Below the pieces are notes generated by a model. It saw only the letters and a program-made list of their open reading frames with translations. It was not told where the DNA came from and did not search any database. From NCBI RefSeq assembly GCF_036373705.1, contig NW_027102724.1:62001-126000 (forward strand): DNA of 64,000 bases, in the 5' to 3' direction. Positions 20,392 to 31,945 of the stretch are shown piece after piece. This stretch comes from Amia ocellicauda. Taxonomy: Eukaryota; Chordata; Actinopteri; Amiiformes; Amiidae. The position numbers and the translations under genes were made by a program. Within the stretch, counting starts at the first letter, position 1. Every line of letters begins with the position of its first letter.

Positions 20392-20640
20392 TTAGAAGAG
20401 AGTAGCCCCTGAGCCGTCAGACCCCCCTCCAAAACCCCACACGTCGTCTGTTTTATCATCGTCGTCGTCATTCAAGGGGGATATATAATCCATAATCCAG
20501 CATATTCTCCTTCTAACCAAATCCAGTTGCGAACATTTGGTCAAGATGTCAAAACCATCATTTATACAGTTTATGACCTCTTTCAAGAACGGCCAGTCCA
20601 CGGCGTCAAACATCATTTCAGTAACCTGTTTTTCTGGATC
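20392..20640 (-). pseudogene. 236-aa protein, C-terminal remnant, copy 1
   Basis: Only the last 75 or so codons survive, ending in the acidic DDDDDKTDDVWGFGGG tail. The 5' part was lost where the element joins spacer B at about 20640. Confidence 0.65.
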
Positions 20641-20776
20641 CTCTTGCCCTTGAGCAATGCAAAATAGGTCAGTGAAAATAGAAACCTTTATCTCACAGGC
20701 TGGCCCACGGGAAACGCCTGTGCGCGTTTTACCAGCCTGCTTCGATGGGAGCCATTCGAAACGCTAGGACAGGTCG

Positions 20777-20849
20777 GTTTCCGTAGTGTAGTGGCTATCA
20801 CGTTCGCCTCACACGCGACAGGTCCCCGGTTCGAAACTGGGTGGAAACA
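20777..20849 (+). tRNA. tRNA-Val (CAC), diverged
   Basis: The cloverleaf has anticodon CAC. An A to C change gives GCGAC opposite TTCGC in the anticodon stem, and the T-stem/acceptor junction reads ACTGGGTGG. It is probably weakened. Confidence 0.72.
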
Positions 20850-21074
20850 ACCCGCGGTGCACGTATGCCAGTGCCGTGTTACCCGTCCTCATCTCTCTGC
20901 CCCAAGGCCGGCCGTCGTTTTCTCTTCCTCGGAGTGGCAAGAAATCCTGACCTTGAGAACTAATGATCGAAGAAGGGTAGCTTTGCGAGGAGCTGGAACT
21001 GACACTTTTAAAATCGATACATGTTGTTGCTGTTACAATACGACCGTAGCAGGATCGGCGACATTGCTGTTACT

Positions 21075-21080
21075 CTTATG
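21075..21080. other. Unoccupied integration target CTTATG (spacer B)
   Basis: CTGTTACTCTTATGTAGTTG is the exact join of the left and right flanks of copy 2 with one CTTATG. Confidence 0.82.
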
Positions 21081-21369
21081 TAGTTGAAGGCGCAGTATAG
21101 CTCTGATAGTCTGGTGGTGAAGGAAGACCACCAGCCGTTTGAACAAGCCATTCAGCATCACCTTGTTGGGCTAAGTGCAGGCACTGTCAGAGCGCAGGGC
21201 GTCCTGCCTTTGAAAGAGTTTCCAAAGTGTCCTGATGTGCCCTTGAGCATTGCAAAATAGGTCAGTGAAATTAGAAACCTTTATCTCACAGGCTGGCCCA
21301 AGGGAAACGCCTGTGCACGTTTTACCAGCCTGCTTCGATGGGAGCCATTCGAAACACCAGGACAGGTTG

Positions 21370-21442
21370 GTTTCCGTAGTGTAGTGGCTATCACGTTCGC
21401 CTCACACGCGAAAGGTCCCTGGTTCGAAACCGGGCGGAAACA
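21370..21442 (+). tRNA. tRNA-Val (CAC)
   Basis: The cloverleaf is complete with acceptor GTTTCCG/CGGAAAC. One T-stem pair is G-T (CCCTGG/CCGGG). Confidence 0.82.
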
Positions 21443-21659
21443 ACCCGCGGTGCACGTGTGCTAGTGCTGTGTTACCTGTCCCTGTAACGCGGCCGGCCAT
21501 CGTTTTCTCTTCCTCGGAGTGTCAAGAAAGCCTGACCTAGAGAACAAACGATCACAGAAGGGTAGCTTTGCGAGGCGCTGGAACTGACACTTTTAAAATC
21601 GATACATGTTGTTGCTGTTACAATACGACCGTAGCAGGATCGGCGACATTGCTGTTACT

Positions 21660-21665
21660 CTTATG
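21660..21665. repeat. Target-site duplication CTTATG (left, copy 2)
   Basis: CTTATG directly precedes the left terminal repeat. The matching copy is at 37335-37340. Confidence 0.85.
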
Positions 21666-21850
21666 AGTAGATAGTTGGGTTTTTTGGGCGCGGCCTATTT
21701 TGTTATGACGTATGCCCTAAGCTTATTAATATTCCTACGTCATAATTGGGGGGCGTGATTTTAGGTAGAGTTATTTCCTTAATTATTCCTACGTCATATC
21801 CGTCAGAAAGTGTACACCCATAAAACCCTGAACAACAAGGCCGCCCATAA
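21666..21850 (+). repeat. Left terminal inverted repeat (185 bp), copy 2
   Basis: It begins AGTAGATAGTTGGG and is inverted relative to 37150-37334. CRE/ATF-like heptamers lie at 21706-21712 (TGACGTA), 21736-21742 and 21790-21796 (TACGTCA). Confidence 0.9.
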
Positions 21851-23116
21851 CCTGTTGTTCTTGTTGTTCTTGTTGGTCAACTGTAGAGTGTGAATGGGTC
21901 GGCTCTTCCTGTAGTGGTTGGGGGTCTTTTTTAAATATACATTTAATGGTTTAGTAAATCTAAACCGTTATAAGATCAACAAGTTCTGTTGTCTGTAATG
22001 GTCCCAGGTCTTAACAATGCCAATTTTGAATTGTGCGTTTATCATATTCACACTGTCTCTGTCTGTCTTTCTCTCTCTCTCGCCCAATCATTTTATAAAA
22101 TTCAACAAGTTCTGTTGTCTGTTATGATCCCAGGTCCTAACAATGCCTGTTTTGCATAGGGTACTTATGTTATCCACACTGTATCTGGCTCTGTCTCTCT
22201 CCTCAAATTTAATTAAAAATTAAATTAAAAAAGAGGGTGTGTGTGTGGGTGTTTGTGTGTATAGGTTAATTGTTTTTGTAAAAAAAAAAAAAAAAAAGCT
22301 GTGGTTATATTTTATCTCTCACATAATGTGTTCAGTCGTTTTACTTAAATACATTCTAGGGTCTTAAAGCTCATAAGAGTTAGACTTAAGATAAGGATAT
22401 GCTTTTAAGGTATTTTAGCAGTCTCAATCCCTGATGATAAGGAATCGTTTAAAAAATGAAAACAACTGATCACTCAATGCTAAATAGATCACAACACTCA
22501 AGGCTAAATCACTCACACCATGGGGGGCGGGGGTGTGCTCAGACAACAATAGGTATGGCGTGTGGTATCAAAACATTCAGAATACTTTTAACCTATATAA
22601 TTTATAAGCTTTGTAAAATAAACCCAAATATCTCTTTTGCGGGGATAAACGCTGTTCTGAGTAGTTTGTGACTTTTTTAATACCAAACAAAGCATCGCTA
22701 TAAAAAAAAAAAAAAAAATCACTGTAAAAGCGCTAGTTATTTTTGATCTTTATAGTTATTTTCTAGGCTCAGGTTGTTTTTTAGCGCTTATAAAGGCCTG
22801 AAATATTCTTAGTGGTTGTTGACTATAGGTCTTGATGCTTAAAAATGTTTTTTTGAGAGACCAAAAGGTTCTAATAAAAGTTTAGAGTAGAGAGGAGAGA
22901 GATCGTCTCCATCTTGGTTTCTATTTGAAATTTGATGCAGTGTCATTTTATTGGTTGGTTTTGATATGTTAATTGGTAACAGGGTGGCACAAAGGCCAGA
23001 CCAGAACAATGCCTTACAAGCAGATCCGGCATGTGGCCATCATTATAAGTATGAAGGTCTGGTCTTCAGCTCGACAGACTCATACTGACCTTTCGATTTA
23101 AGACTAAAGATCAACA
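21851..23116. other. Left noncoding region of copy 2
   Basis: No gene is supported. It contains a roughly 125-bp tandem repeat (21968-22190), a CT-rich tract at 22061-22080, TG-rich and poly(A) tracts (22236-22297 and 22701-22716), and TATAAGTA at 23044-23051 before the spliced gene. Confidence 0.5.
21968..22190 (+). repeat. Two-unit tandem repeat in the left noncoding region, copy 2
   Basis: The block CAACAAGTTCTGTTGTCTG...CCCAGGTC starts at 21977 and again at 22103 (period 126), with AT-rich and pyrimidine-rich connecting sequence. Confidence 0.7.
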
Positions 23117-25157
23117 ATGTCTGGAAACAACATCAGCGATTCGATTTAAACGAGTTTTTAGGCAAGTCTTCAGATTATTTTCATTGACTCAGAGCGTGTT
23201 GTGTGCATGTATTGTAAATAAGGCTATAACATCTGTTTTAAGTTCTGTAAAATTATTTTTCAGCCAGTCAACAGGAGTTAATTCCCAACGCTGAGGAGAT
23301 CATCTGGAACAACGACGGTAAGATTTTTGTGTTTGCGCTCATGGGTTCTTATGCATGGGTGTGTGTGGTTTTGAAGCGGCTCATTAGAGTTATGAAAACG
23401 TTTTAATATATATTAATGCCGGTCTCTTTAATTACACAGAAACTATCGAAAGGCCTGTGATTAATGTCTCCGAGGATCGACCAAGAGAAGTGGTTGTCCC
23501 TAGACAGGCTGTCTGCCGACCGGGTAAGAACTAAACCCCTGTTTGTTTGTATAACGTTTCTGTAAGATGTTTGAGTCCAGTTTTGTTAATTTTAAAAAAT
23601 TATCCTGTCTAACAGTATTAAGAAACGTGGTTCGAGACAACGAAAGGCCTTCCACATCGAGGGCTTGTTTCGTTTTACCTTCGAGAACCGTAACCTTTCA
23701 AGAATCTGAAAGGCCGTCAGCCCCGGTATCTGATAGCTGTGAGTATATATCTGCAGCCTGTAAGAGGTTAAAGCTTTTTATAAAGCGGTGTGGTTAAAGG
23801 TTAAACATGTCTCTTACCTTCACAGCGGTGCAAAAAGCTAAACCAGCCGAAAAACATAAGAAACGATTATTCTGTGGAGGTAAGTAAGATCTTTCAAACT
23901 TTAATGTTTTTAAAAGGGCTTTGTTTGCCCGTTGAGGGCTAATATTTAAGCGATGGGTGACCGTTTCCTGTAGGGCGGGGGGTTCTGGGAAAGATCTTTA
24001 GAAGTCCGGACAGGTCTAGGCTTGTTTCTGGGGAACGTGTTTAGAAATGACCGATTGCCGTACCGTCTGGTTAGGAAGTAAAGCCGTCCGAAAGGGTTTA
24101 GTAAGTTGTTTGGCTTATCTCCCGCTATTATACTTCTGTTTTAAAGTGGTTGTAGGAAAAGGCTTGAAGGTGTTCATTGTATTTAATATTTAAACAGATC
24201 GTGAAAACGTTTGTGAAACAGGAAGTCCCGGGATCAGGAAGCGTTTACACTTGGAAGGTTCGTTTAAAAATGAAATGTTGTTGTGTGTGTGTGTGTTTTA
24301 TTAACAATATTACAGTTTTTAAAGAAACATTTAAGAAACAGTTTATTTACAGCGGCTTCTCTGTTTTACATTTATTATCAAGTCCTAATAAATATATTGT
24401 CTGTAAATAATAAGGCGTTGTAGTGAATGTCTAAGGCTATTTTCAAAGGTCTAAAAAAGCTAAAGGTTTTGAATGTCCTGGACATGTTGTTTTAAGTTTG
24501 ATTTCTGTCGCCGTTTAAAGATGTAAATGTAATGTATATTTTTATTCTTCCCAAGACTCTTGGGATAGTCATTCTGTGGATGAGCTATTGAGGACAATTA
24601 CCCCGTCTAAGTGGGATCAAACATCTTCCCCGGTGAGATCACCGAGAGGATCCCCCACGGTGGTCTTGGAGACCCCCCAACATCTACTCAGGCCACAGCC
24701 TTCTGGGGGTAATTCAACACCCCAGATTCAGCCCGCCGCATTGTCGGGCGGAACAAATACAGGCATCCAACAACCTCAGGGGTCGCCGTCAGTCAGGGCT
24801 GACACACCACCCAACGACGGCCTGGTTTCAACATCGTCCCCCCAGACCCGTTTCTTGGCTACAGAAACGCGGAACAGTACCCCGCGCTTGGCCAGGGTGT
24901 CACCGCAAAGGCCTTCTTGGTCTCCGTCCATGAGTATACGCTCGCTCCCTGCCTCCTTCGACCGAGATTTACCGGAGCGACCATCCTTTGAAGCTGAGCC
25001 AGGCCACCAGCCCCCGGAGCTACTTCCTGAAGGTCGGCATGAGTTGCTACATACTTTGTTACAAAATCAAAGACTTGTGTTAGTGGGGCAAAACCTGGTG
25101 ATAGAGAGCCAAAACACCCTTATTAATACCCTTACTAACGAATTGTACCGTATTTAA
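23117..25157 (+). pseudogene. Seven-exon spliced gene, copy 2
   Basis: Exon 1 (23117-23161) has the 1-nt deletion shared with copies 1 and 4, producing an early stop. All other exons and splice sites match copy 3 and stay open, and the intron-1 acceptor is an intact CAG. It may be non-functional only because of that one base. Confidence 0.72.
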
Positions 25158-25223
25158 TGTTTTAATAGACACAAAACGCCTTACTATTGTGTGTTGTTGG
25201 AAAAATAAAAAATAAATTAAAAA

Positions 25224-26138
25224 ATGTCCTGACTTGGTAAAAGAACTCACAAACTAAAGGATTATGAACAAGCTAGGGCCCCAAAAAGACCTTCCCGAGA
25301 GAACATCCCCGGCCCTGTTGTGAACTCCTCTGATGTCCCAATGAACCTGGAACTATTACAAATGATAAATGATTTAAATAACCCCCAATTACCACCGATA
25401 GAATGTGAATTAACAGACTTACCGGTGAACCCCGACCTGTTACAGATGGTCAATGATCTAAATAACCACCTCCCACCGGTAGCGCTTATAGAGGTTCACC
25501 CCCTAGTTCACCCCGATTTGTTTGAAATGGTGGAGGCTTTGGAGGAGCTACCCCGACCAAATTCTGCCCCTATTATAAATGATTTGAGACAATTAGAACA
25601 CAGGATGGCGGCAGAAGCAGCCATCACTATAGAGGAGGGTCTTGACATTAACCGGTTGGATATCTTTGAAGGACTTTTAAAGGCTTTAAATGAGCCTCCT
25701 CAAAAAGGGGGTTTTGTAGATGTCAGCAGTGGGGGTGTTCGGAATTTGGAGGGTTCTGGGACTGATAAGGCTGTGGAGGACATGCTCTGTGAGAATGTAG
25801 GGGGTGAAGGCTTTGTTCAAAATGATGATGTGTCCAAGAGTACCAGTGATCCCGTGATTATAGATAGACCGGCCTATAACAATTTTGAAATGATTCAGCG
25901 TTTTAATTTTGCAGAACTTTTAAATTGTGACAATTATGCAGAAATATTTGTCAACATGTACGAGGCCTTGCAGAAAATGCTTGAACAGGTTGCTGAAAGG
26001 GTCAGACCTCGAGATGTTGTACAGTTAGAACTCAGAGGGGATGATTTGTTTAGCAACCTATCTGTAATGCTGAGTGGAGATAATTTAGATGTCTGGCTAA
26101 AATCGAAGCATTATTGCAAAGTAACGCAGCCATCATAG
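25224..26138 (+). pseudogene. Acidic leucine-repeat protein, copy 2
   Basis: The third codon is the shared TGA. From about 25320 the frame is open for 272 codons. There is no private lesion. Confidence 0.62.
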
Positions 26139-29100
26139 CTGATGAAAGTCTGTCTCTGGTAATGAATGTGGTTCGTAACCCTGAGGGTGGGGTGCTTAGA
26201 AGTCTGTCGAAATGCTTGAAGAACGACATAATTAGGACCAAGCTCAGGCAATTAGTGGTGAGTTCCAGTGGGGACAATAAGCTCTGTTTTGCTTACAGTT
26301 TAATAAAATTACTCACCCCCGACATGCCTGAACCCCAAGCTCTGCAAGAGGCTTTAATGCTTCATCAGAGGGCCGGCTTAAACTCTCAACAGATGGTTGC
26401 CTTTTCAGACATCACCAAGTTTGAGGAGTTGTTGTCTTTAAAAATTGTTGTGTGGTACCATTGTGAGGTAAAGGAAGTATTTGTGAAATTTCAGACACAT
26501 CCTGAAACCCATACACAGACACTGTTTCTCTTCCTAAGTGATAGTCATTACTTTGGAATAAAGAGTTTGACGGCTTTTTTGGGTTGTTCGTATGTTTGTC
26601 ATTGTTGTTATAAGGCCTTCAATGATAAGCTTAAGCACCGCTGTGACGGTTACTGTAACGTCTGATTCAATCCCCAATGTTGTAAGGGTTTGGCCCCTAC
26701 CATCCGATGAAAAGATTGCTTAAGGATTTGTCTCTCTGCGTTCTGTTTTTCCGAGCATAAGGTACAGAGGGCCGCTGCTGAGGGGGTTAAAAAACTGAGT
26801 TATTGTGATCAAACTAAATATTGCCCGCAGTGTTGCCTCCAGTACCGTTTTCATGAGGTTAAACCACACAAATGTCTGGAGCCGAGATGCAGGATCTGTA
26901 ATGCTGATTTAACCCCGGGGTCCGAACACCAGTGCTTTATTCAGCCGGTTAAAAAGGAGCCGCCGCACAACCGGTATGTCTTTTTTGCTTTTGAATGCCG
27001 GCAAGAAAACGGGGTCCACGTTGCTAATTATATACACTGTATTGACATGTTGGATCGTGAGTGGTCAGCTAGCGGTGAGAGTTGTGTCAGGGAAATCATT
27101 ACGCGGTATCGCGGTCCAAAATACCTCAATTACACATTTATTGCCCACAATGCTAAGGGTTATGATTCTTACATTTTGATGAAGTATCTGGTGGAAAATG
27201 GGGTGACCCCAAAAATAATAGCTCAGGGTAGCAAGATCATGTGTTTCACCGACGAAGCTTTCAACTAACGTTACATAGACTCGTTAAATTTCCTCCCCAT
27301 GAAATTGAGCGCTTTGCCTAAGGCTCTGGGTTTTGAGGCTCAGAAGAAAGGTTGGTTCTGCCATTTTTTTAATACTAAGGACACTCAAAATTATCGAGGG
27401 TCCTACCCGCCCGCCTCTTATTATGGGGTTGATACTATGATGTCTCATGAGAGGGAGGAATTCTTTAAATGGTACAATACGGTTAAGGGAGGTGTTTTTG
27501 ATTTCCGAGAAGAGATGGCCGCTTATTGTAAAAATGATGTGGTGATCCTTAAAGAAGCCTGTGTGCGTTTCTGCGCCGAGGTTATCAACACATCGGGTCT
27601 CGACCCTTTGCAAAGTGTGACCATAGCGTCTCTCTGCATGAAAATGTATCGGTCCAATTTCTTGCAGAAAAACACTATAGCGGTCACCACTTCTGACAAC
27701 TATCGTGCTAGACAAAAGAACTTTTCGACTGTCTCCATACAGTGGCTGGAATACCTGAGTGCCCGGGATAACATCTTCATCAGACATGCTTTAAATCAAG
27801 GGGAAGTCAAAATGGGGCCTTACTACTTAGACGGTTTTAGCAACGTGTCCGGGCGGCGTACCGCTTATGAGTTTGCTGGTTGTATTTACCATGGCTGTCC
27901 TCAGTGCTTCGACCCAAACACCTTTAACCCCGTAACACAAGAACTCTGCGGTGATATGTACTATGATTTCCAGGAACGAATTGAAACTTTAAAAAACACC
28001 TATGGTTTGAACGTGCTGGTGATTTGGGAACACGAGTGGACGACCCTGAAGCAACAGGATGCGGGGGTACAACGGTTTATGGAAACCTTGGACTTTCCTG
28101 AACGTCTAGAGCCCCGGGATGCGTTATTTGGGGGTCGTACCAACGCCCTCTGTTTACATTATGAGGTAAAGGAGGGTGAGAGAGTAGATTACTATGATTT
28201 CACCAGTCTGTACCCTTATGTCAACAAGACCAAAATGTACCCGGTGGGGCGTCCAACCATTGTTTATCGTGACTTTCTCGAAATCAGACATTACTTTGGT
28301 TTGATCAAAGTCACCATGTACCCTCCTCGCGAGCTGTTCTTACCCGTGTTGCCTTACAGGTGTTCGGGAAAATTGATGTTCCCTCTGTGTAGAACGTGTG
28401 TGGAAACTGAAAATCAAACTACCTCTTGTCTGCACAGTGATGAAGATGACGGGTGTCTGGTGTAGCATTGAGCTTGACAAGGCGGTGGAGAAAGGTTACA
28501 GAGTCGGTAAGGTGTATGAGGTTTGGCATTTTTCTGAAAAACCTGATACTCTTTTTGCTGATTACATTATGACCCATCTGAAAGGGAAACAGGAGGCATC
28601 GGGCTATCCCTCATGGTGTGTTGACTCCGCGGCCAAAGAGCGATACGTTCAGCAATATTTTGAAAAGGAAGGGATCCGTCTAGAGCCGGGGAACATAACT
28701 GTAAACCCCGCCAAGAGACAAATGTCCAAACTGATTTTAAACAATCTGTGGGGTAAGTTTGGGGAAAGAAATTACCGTCTAAACACAACCTTGATTAAAA
28801 CCCCTGAACAGTTTATAGAATTTATGTTTTCCAAACAACATGCAGTATCACACTTTCAATTCTTAAATGACCACGTGGCACAGGTCCAGTGGAGGGCCCC
28901 TAAAGATTTCCCCACCAAACAGGGGAACGTTAATGTTTTCATAGCGGTTTTTACCACGGCTTACGCCCGGCTTGAACTGTACAACTTAATGGATCAGTTG
29001 CAGGAACGCACGCTCTATCATGATACTGACTCTGTAATCTTTGTCACCAGGCCAGGGGATTGGGTCCCTCCCCTCGGGGACTACCTTGGGGAGTTAACGA

Positions 29101-29444
29101 GCGAACTAGATCCTCAGGACCACATAGTGGAGTTTGTTTCAGGGGGTCCTAAGACTTACGCATACAGAACGGCTGCGGGTAAGACCTGTATGAAAGTTAA
29201 GGGTTTCACTCTGAAACATTGTAACAACAAGCTCATTAACATCAAGTCTCTGACGACCCTGGTAGAAAGTTTTGTAACCGAGAAAGACGCGCCTCCTCGT
29301 GAGATTATTACAGCCGGAAATCAGATCTATCGCAATAAAAAGGGGTACACGTTGGAAAATAGATCACTAAACAAACGGTTCAGGGTGGTGTACAATAAAA
29401 GAGTCTTGAAGACTGATTATACCACTCTGCCTTATGGATATTAG
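26114..29444 (+). pseudogene. Family-B DNA polymerase, copy 2
   Basis: Besides the shared TAA between exonuclease and palm parts, it has a TGA at 26663-26665 in the zinc-binding region and an 8-nt deletion near 28447 that shifts the frame between motifs A and B. Exo I reads AFEC (Ala codon 26987-26989). Motif B is LILNNLWGKFG with Asn for Ser. Confidence 0.88.
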
Positions 29445-30105
29445 CGGTGGTTTTGATAACAGACTTCAACACCCTTTCTCCTGTATTATAGCCGGTCCCT
29501 CCAATTCGGGGAAGAGCTATCTTATAAAGAACATCATAGAAGATGTGGACGCAACCGTGTCCCAAGCTCTTGACAACATAGTGTGGCGTTACTCTTGCTG
29601 GCAACCTCTCTACGATGATTTGGCTTCGAAAAAAAATAATCTGAAATTTGTGCAAGGTCTCCCCGCCTCGTTGTGTGACGATGACTTGTTCCCGCCCGGT
29701 CAAACTAATCTAGTGATCCTTGATGACCTGATGGAGCAGGCCGGTGACAACAGTGAAGTGGAAAAAGCTTTCACAAAGTACACTCATCATAGGAATTTAA
29801 GTATTATTTATTTAGTTCAAAATCTATTTTTTCAAGGTAAAAAAAGCCGCACTATTAATTTAAATGCCAATTATATAATTCTTTTTAAATACCCCAGAGA
29901 TAAACTACAGGTCACCGTCTTGGCTCGTCAAATGTACCCTAACCAGACCAAGTTCTTTTTGGAGGCATTTGAGGATGCCACCAAAAAACCCTACGGGTAC
30001 TTGATTGCGGACTTAAAAGCACAAACCCCAGAAGACTTTCGCCTCAGAACAGGTTTGTGCCCGCCTGATTGGCCGGCAGTGTATGTGCTAAAGAAAAGGA
30101 AATAA
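29434..30105 (+). CDS. FtsK/HerA (A32-type) packaging ATPase, copy 2
   Basis: Intact 223-aa frame with Walker A and B as in copy 1; differences include Cys to Arg near residue 52 and Asn to Tyr in the FKNPRD segment. It overlaps the polymerase end by 11 nt. Confidence 0.88.
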   Translation: MDISGGFDNRLQHPFSCIIAGPSNSGKSYLIKNIIEDVDATVSQALDNIVWRYSCWQPLYDDLASKKNNLKFVQGLPASLCDDDLFPPGQTNLVILDDLMEQAGDNSEVEKAFTKYTHHRNLSIIYLVQNLFFQGKKSRTINLNANYIILFKYPRDKLQVTVLARQMYPNQTKFFLEAFEDATKKPYGYLIADLKAQTPEDFRLRTGLCPPDWPAVYVLKKRK

Positions 30106-30111
30106 ATAAGA

Positions 30112-30447
30112 ATGTCTGTTCGGATTAAAAGAAATCTGCCGCTTTTGCAAATGTTATTTGAGGGGAGCCCGCGCCATAGGAAAGCTGTGCTGGCAGGGGC
30201 CCCCTCGGATTTGATCGAGACCCTGTGTGAAATAGCTTTTAACATCTTACGCGGTAATATACCCCTAACCCCTTCTCAACATTCTAAACTCAAAAAACAA
30301 AAAGCGGTTATCAAGATCATCGCTAATAAGAAGTATTCTATTAAAAGAAAAAGAAAGAAGATTAATCAAACCGGGGGTTTTATAGGACCGCTGTTGAGCA
30401 TAGCCGTGCCTTTCCTAACCAGTCTTCTAGCTTCCAGAGTGGGTTAA
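30112..30447 (+). CDS. Basic/hydrophobic 111-aa virion-type protein, copy 2
   Basis: The N-terminus is basic and helical. A Lys/Arg-rich middle (SIKRKRKK) is followed by a Gly-initiated hydrophobic C-terminus (GGFIGPLLSIAVPFLTSLL). Small proteins of this make-up between ATPase and capsid genes occur widely in Mavericks, and a link to the adenovirus core peptide pX has been suggested in general terms. I infer a DNA- or membrane-associated virion protein. It starts 6 nt after the ATPase stop and ends 2 nt before the 247-aa gene. Confidence 0.65.
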   Translation: MSVRIKRNLPLLQMLFEGSPRHRKAVLAGAPSDLIETLCEIAFNILRGNIPLTPSQHSKLKKQKAVIKIIANKKYSIKRKRKKINQTGGFIGPLLSIAVPFLTSLLASRVG

Positions 30448-30449
30448 TA

Positions 30450-31193
30450 ATGGAATATGCTCAGAAAATGTTTTTGATCCCTCAGGAGCAGCTTGAGAAA
30501 CTGAGAAAAAATGTTGTCGGGCCAGAGCCCATTAGACAAACGGCCGAAAACAACCTGGACTCTGAAATGAAAGCTATACAGGCCAGGGCCGATTTAAATC
30601 AGTATTCCAAAGCCCAGTTGTATACCAACACGTTACAGCGCTACCTCCGTCTGGTTAGACAGGGTGAAAAAGATCAAAACATTTTAACTTTAACCATGGC
30701 CTCTCAAGAAAATGGTTCTGGGGCTGATGCGGGGGGAACGGTTGATAAAGATGTTGCGGTGACCGAACCTGTAGAGAGTTCAGAGGGAGATGTTGTAACG
30801 GATGTTTTGAGAAACATGCCGGCCAGAAGCAAAAGACATGCAGAATATATCCTGCACAAAATGGTTCAGAAACCGCGGGTAACGGCTTGGAATGAACAGG
30901 GTGAATTTGTTTTTAAAGGACAACTGATCAAAGGTTCACACATGTTTGATTTGTTGAAGAGTGTCACTAGCACTAATAAGGTACCCGATAGTCGCCGACC
31001 TGTAGGCTGGAATGCTTTCCTACAGGCGATGGCCTGTCTGAACATGCCCCAATCCACAGTTCCTAACCAGGAAACGCGACAAAAAATCCGTCTGTGTAAA
31101 GAGGTGGAGCCTGATCTGACTCCGATATCTCATTACTCTGACCGTGCTGAGCGACCATCCTCAGGATCTATCCATCGTTGGGAAGCTTATTAA
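30450..31193 (+). CDS. 247-aa protein, probable structural component, copy 2
   Basis: Open frame with two or three substitutions relative to copy 1 (Gln for Lys in the SKAQLYT region, Gln for Leu in WNEQGEF, Arg for Leu near the C-terminus). Confidence 0.7.
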   Translation: MEYAQKMFLIPQEQLEKLRKNVVGPEPIRQTAENNLDSEMKAIQARADLNQYSKAQLYTNTLQRYLRLVRQGEKDQNILTLTMASQENGSGADAGGTVDKDVAVTEPVESSEGDVVTDVLRNMPARSKRHAEYILHKMVQKPRVTAWNEQGEFVFKGQLIKGSHMFDLLKSVTSTNKVPDSRRPVGWNAFLQAMACLNMPQSTVPNQETRQKIRLCKEVEPDLTPISHYSDRAERPSSGSIHRWEAY

Positions 31194-31372
31194 TCTCATG
31201 TTTTTATTTGTCTCCCCTGTAAATAATGACCCGACAAACAATTTTTTATTTTATTTTTTTTATTTTCAAATGTTGTACATTTATTTATAACATAACCCCT
31301 GCTTTGTATAAGAATTGTGTTGAATAAAAACAAAACTAATGATTCAAAGGCTGTTTTCATTATTTTTTCACC
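31194..31372. terminator. Convergent 3' region, copy 2
   Basis: Poly(A) signals on both strands (AATAAA near 31324 on +, T-rich TTTATT runs near 31245 for -) separate the two gene blocks. Confidence 0.58.
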
Positions 31373-31945
31373 TTAACACGCATGACATCTATTAAAATCC
31401 TCACAAGAACACCCCATCTGTATACATGTCTGGCTAGGGTCGTAAGTCATTGTGTTATAAGGGGGGGTCCACAGTGTCCTGACAAACTCTGCCACTTTTT
31501 TATCATTTTGGCCTAAATCCTCACTGTACAAGGCCATAATATCGGGGTATGACCTTCCTTTAGATCTATTATATAAGAAAAACACACAGTGTTGACCACA
31601 AGTGAAGGTCTGAAGACTTTGTACTTGACGACAGCTGTAAATGGTTTCTTGACAGTTGTTGAGCAGAAAGTTATTGATCTTCCGAGGGAAAGGTCTGAAA
31701 TCTGGGGGGTTTCCATAGGAATCAAAAAATTCACCACGTTGGTCCTCCCTTAGATAAATAACCAGCCAATGTTCTCCGGGCATATTTTTAGGGTGTGTGT
31801 TGATTATGTACATTGCAGGTAAATTCTTGATCTTAAATTTAGGCAGCTGATCGCAGGCGTAGACTCCTTGAAACAGTTTCCGTGAGCCGGCCAGGGCATT
31901 CATGATGTGGTTGAGCTCTCTGGTGTTCATTTTAATAATAATCAT
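31373..31945 (-). CDS. Adenain-type cysteine protease, copy 2
   Basis: The His, Asp, Gln and Cys catalytic positions are all present. Substitutions include Val for Ala after GEHW and Cys for Gly in the YSCRQ segment, next to but not at the catalytic Gln. Confidence 0.86.
   Translation of the reverse strand: MIIIKMNTRELNHIMNALAGSRKLFQGVYACDQLPKFKIKNLPAMYIINTHPKNMPGEHWLVIYLREDQRGEFFDSYGNPPDFRPFPRKINNFLLNNCQETIYSCRQVQSLQTFTCGQHCVFFLYNRSKGRSYPDIMALYSEDLGQNDKKVAEFVRTLWTPPYNTMTYDPSQTCIQMGCSCEDFNRCHAC

Larger units (their letters stand above)
5822..20640 (+). mobile_element. Copy 1: adintovirus-like element, both termini lost
   Basis: This copy contains the full gene set but neither terminal repeat. 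The left end joins spacer sequence at about 5816-5822 (GTGTAGAAGAC|AACAGT). The right end joins spacer at about 20640-20645 inside the 236-aa gene. The left junction is the same as that of copy 4, so both descend from one truncation. It uniquely keeps the exonuclease motif Asp in the polymerase. Confidence 0.9.
20641..21659. repeat. Spacer B: tRNA-Val repeat array
   Basis: Two CAC-type units 593 nt apart with an element-free target site between them. No protein gene is supported. Confidence 0.78.
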
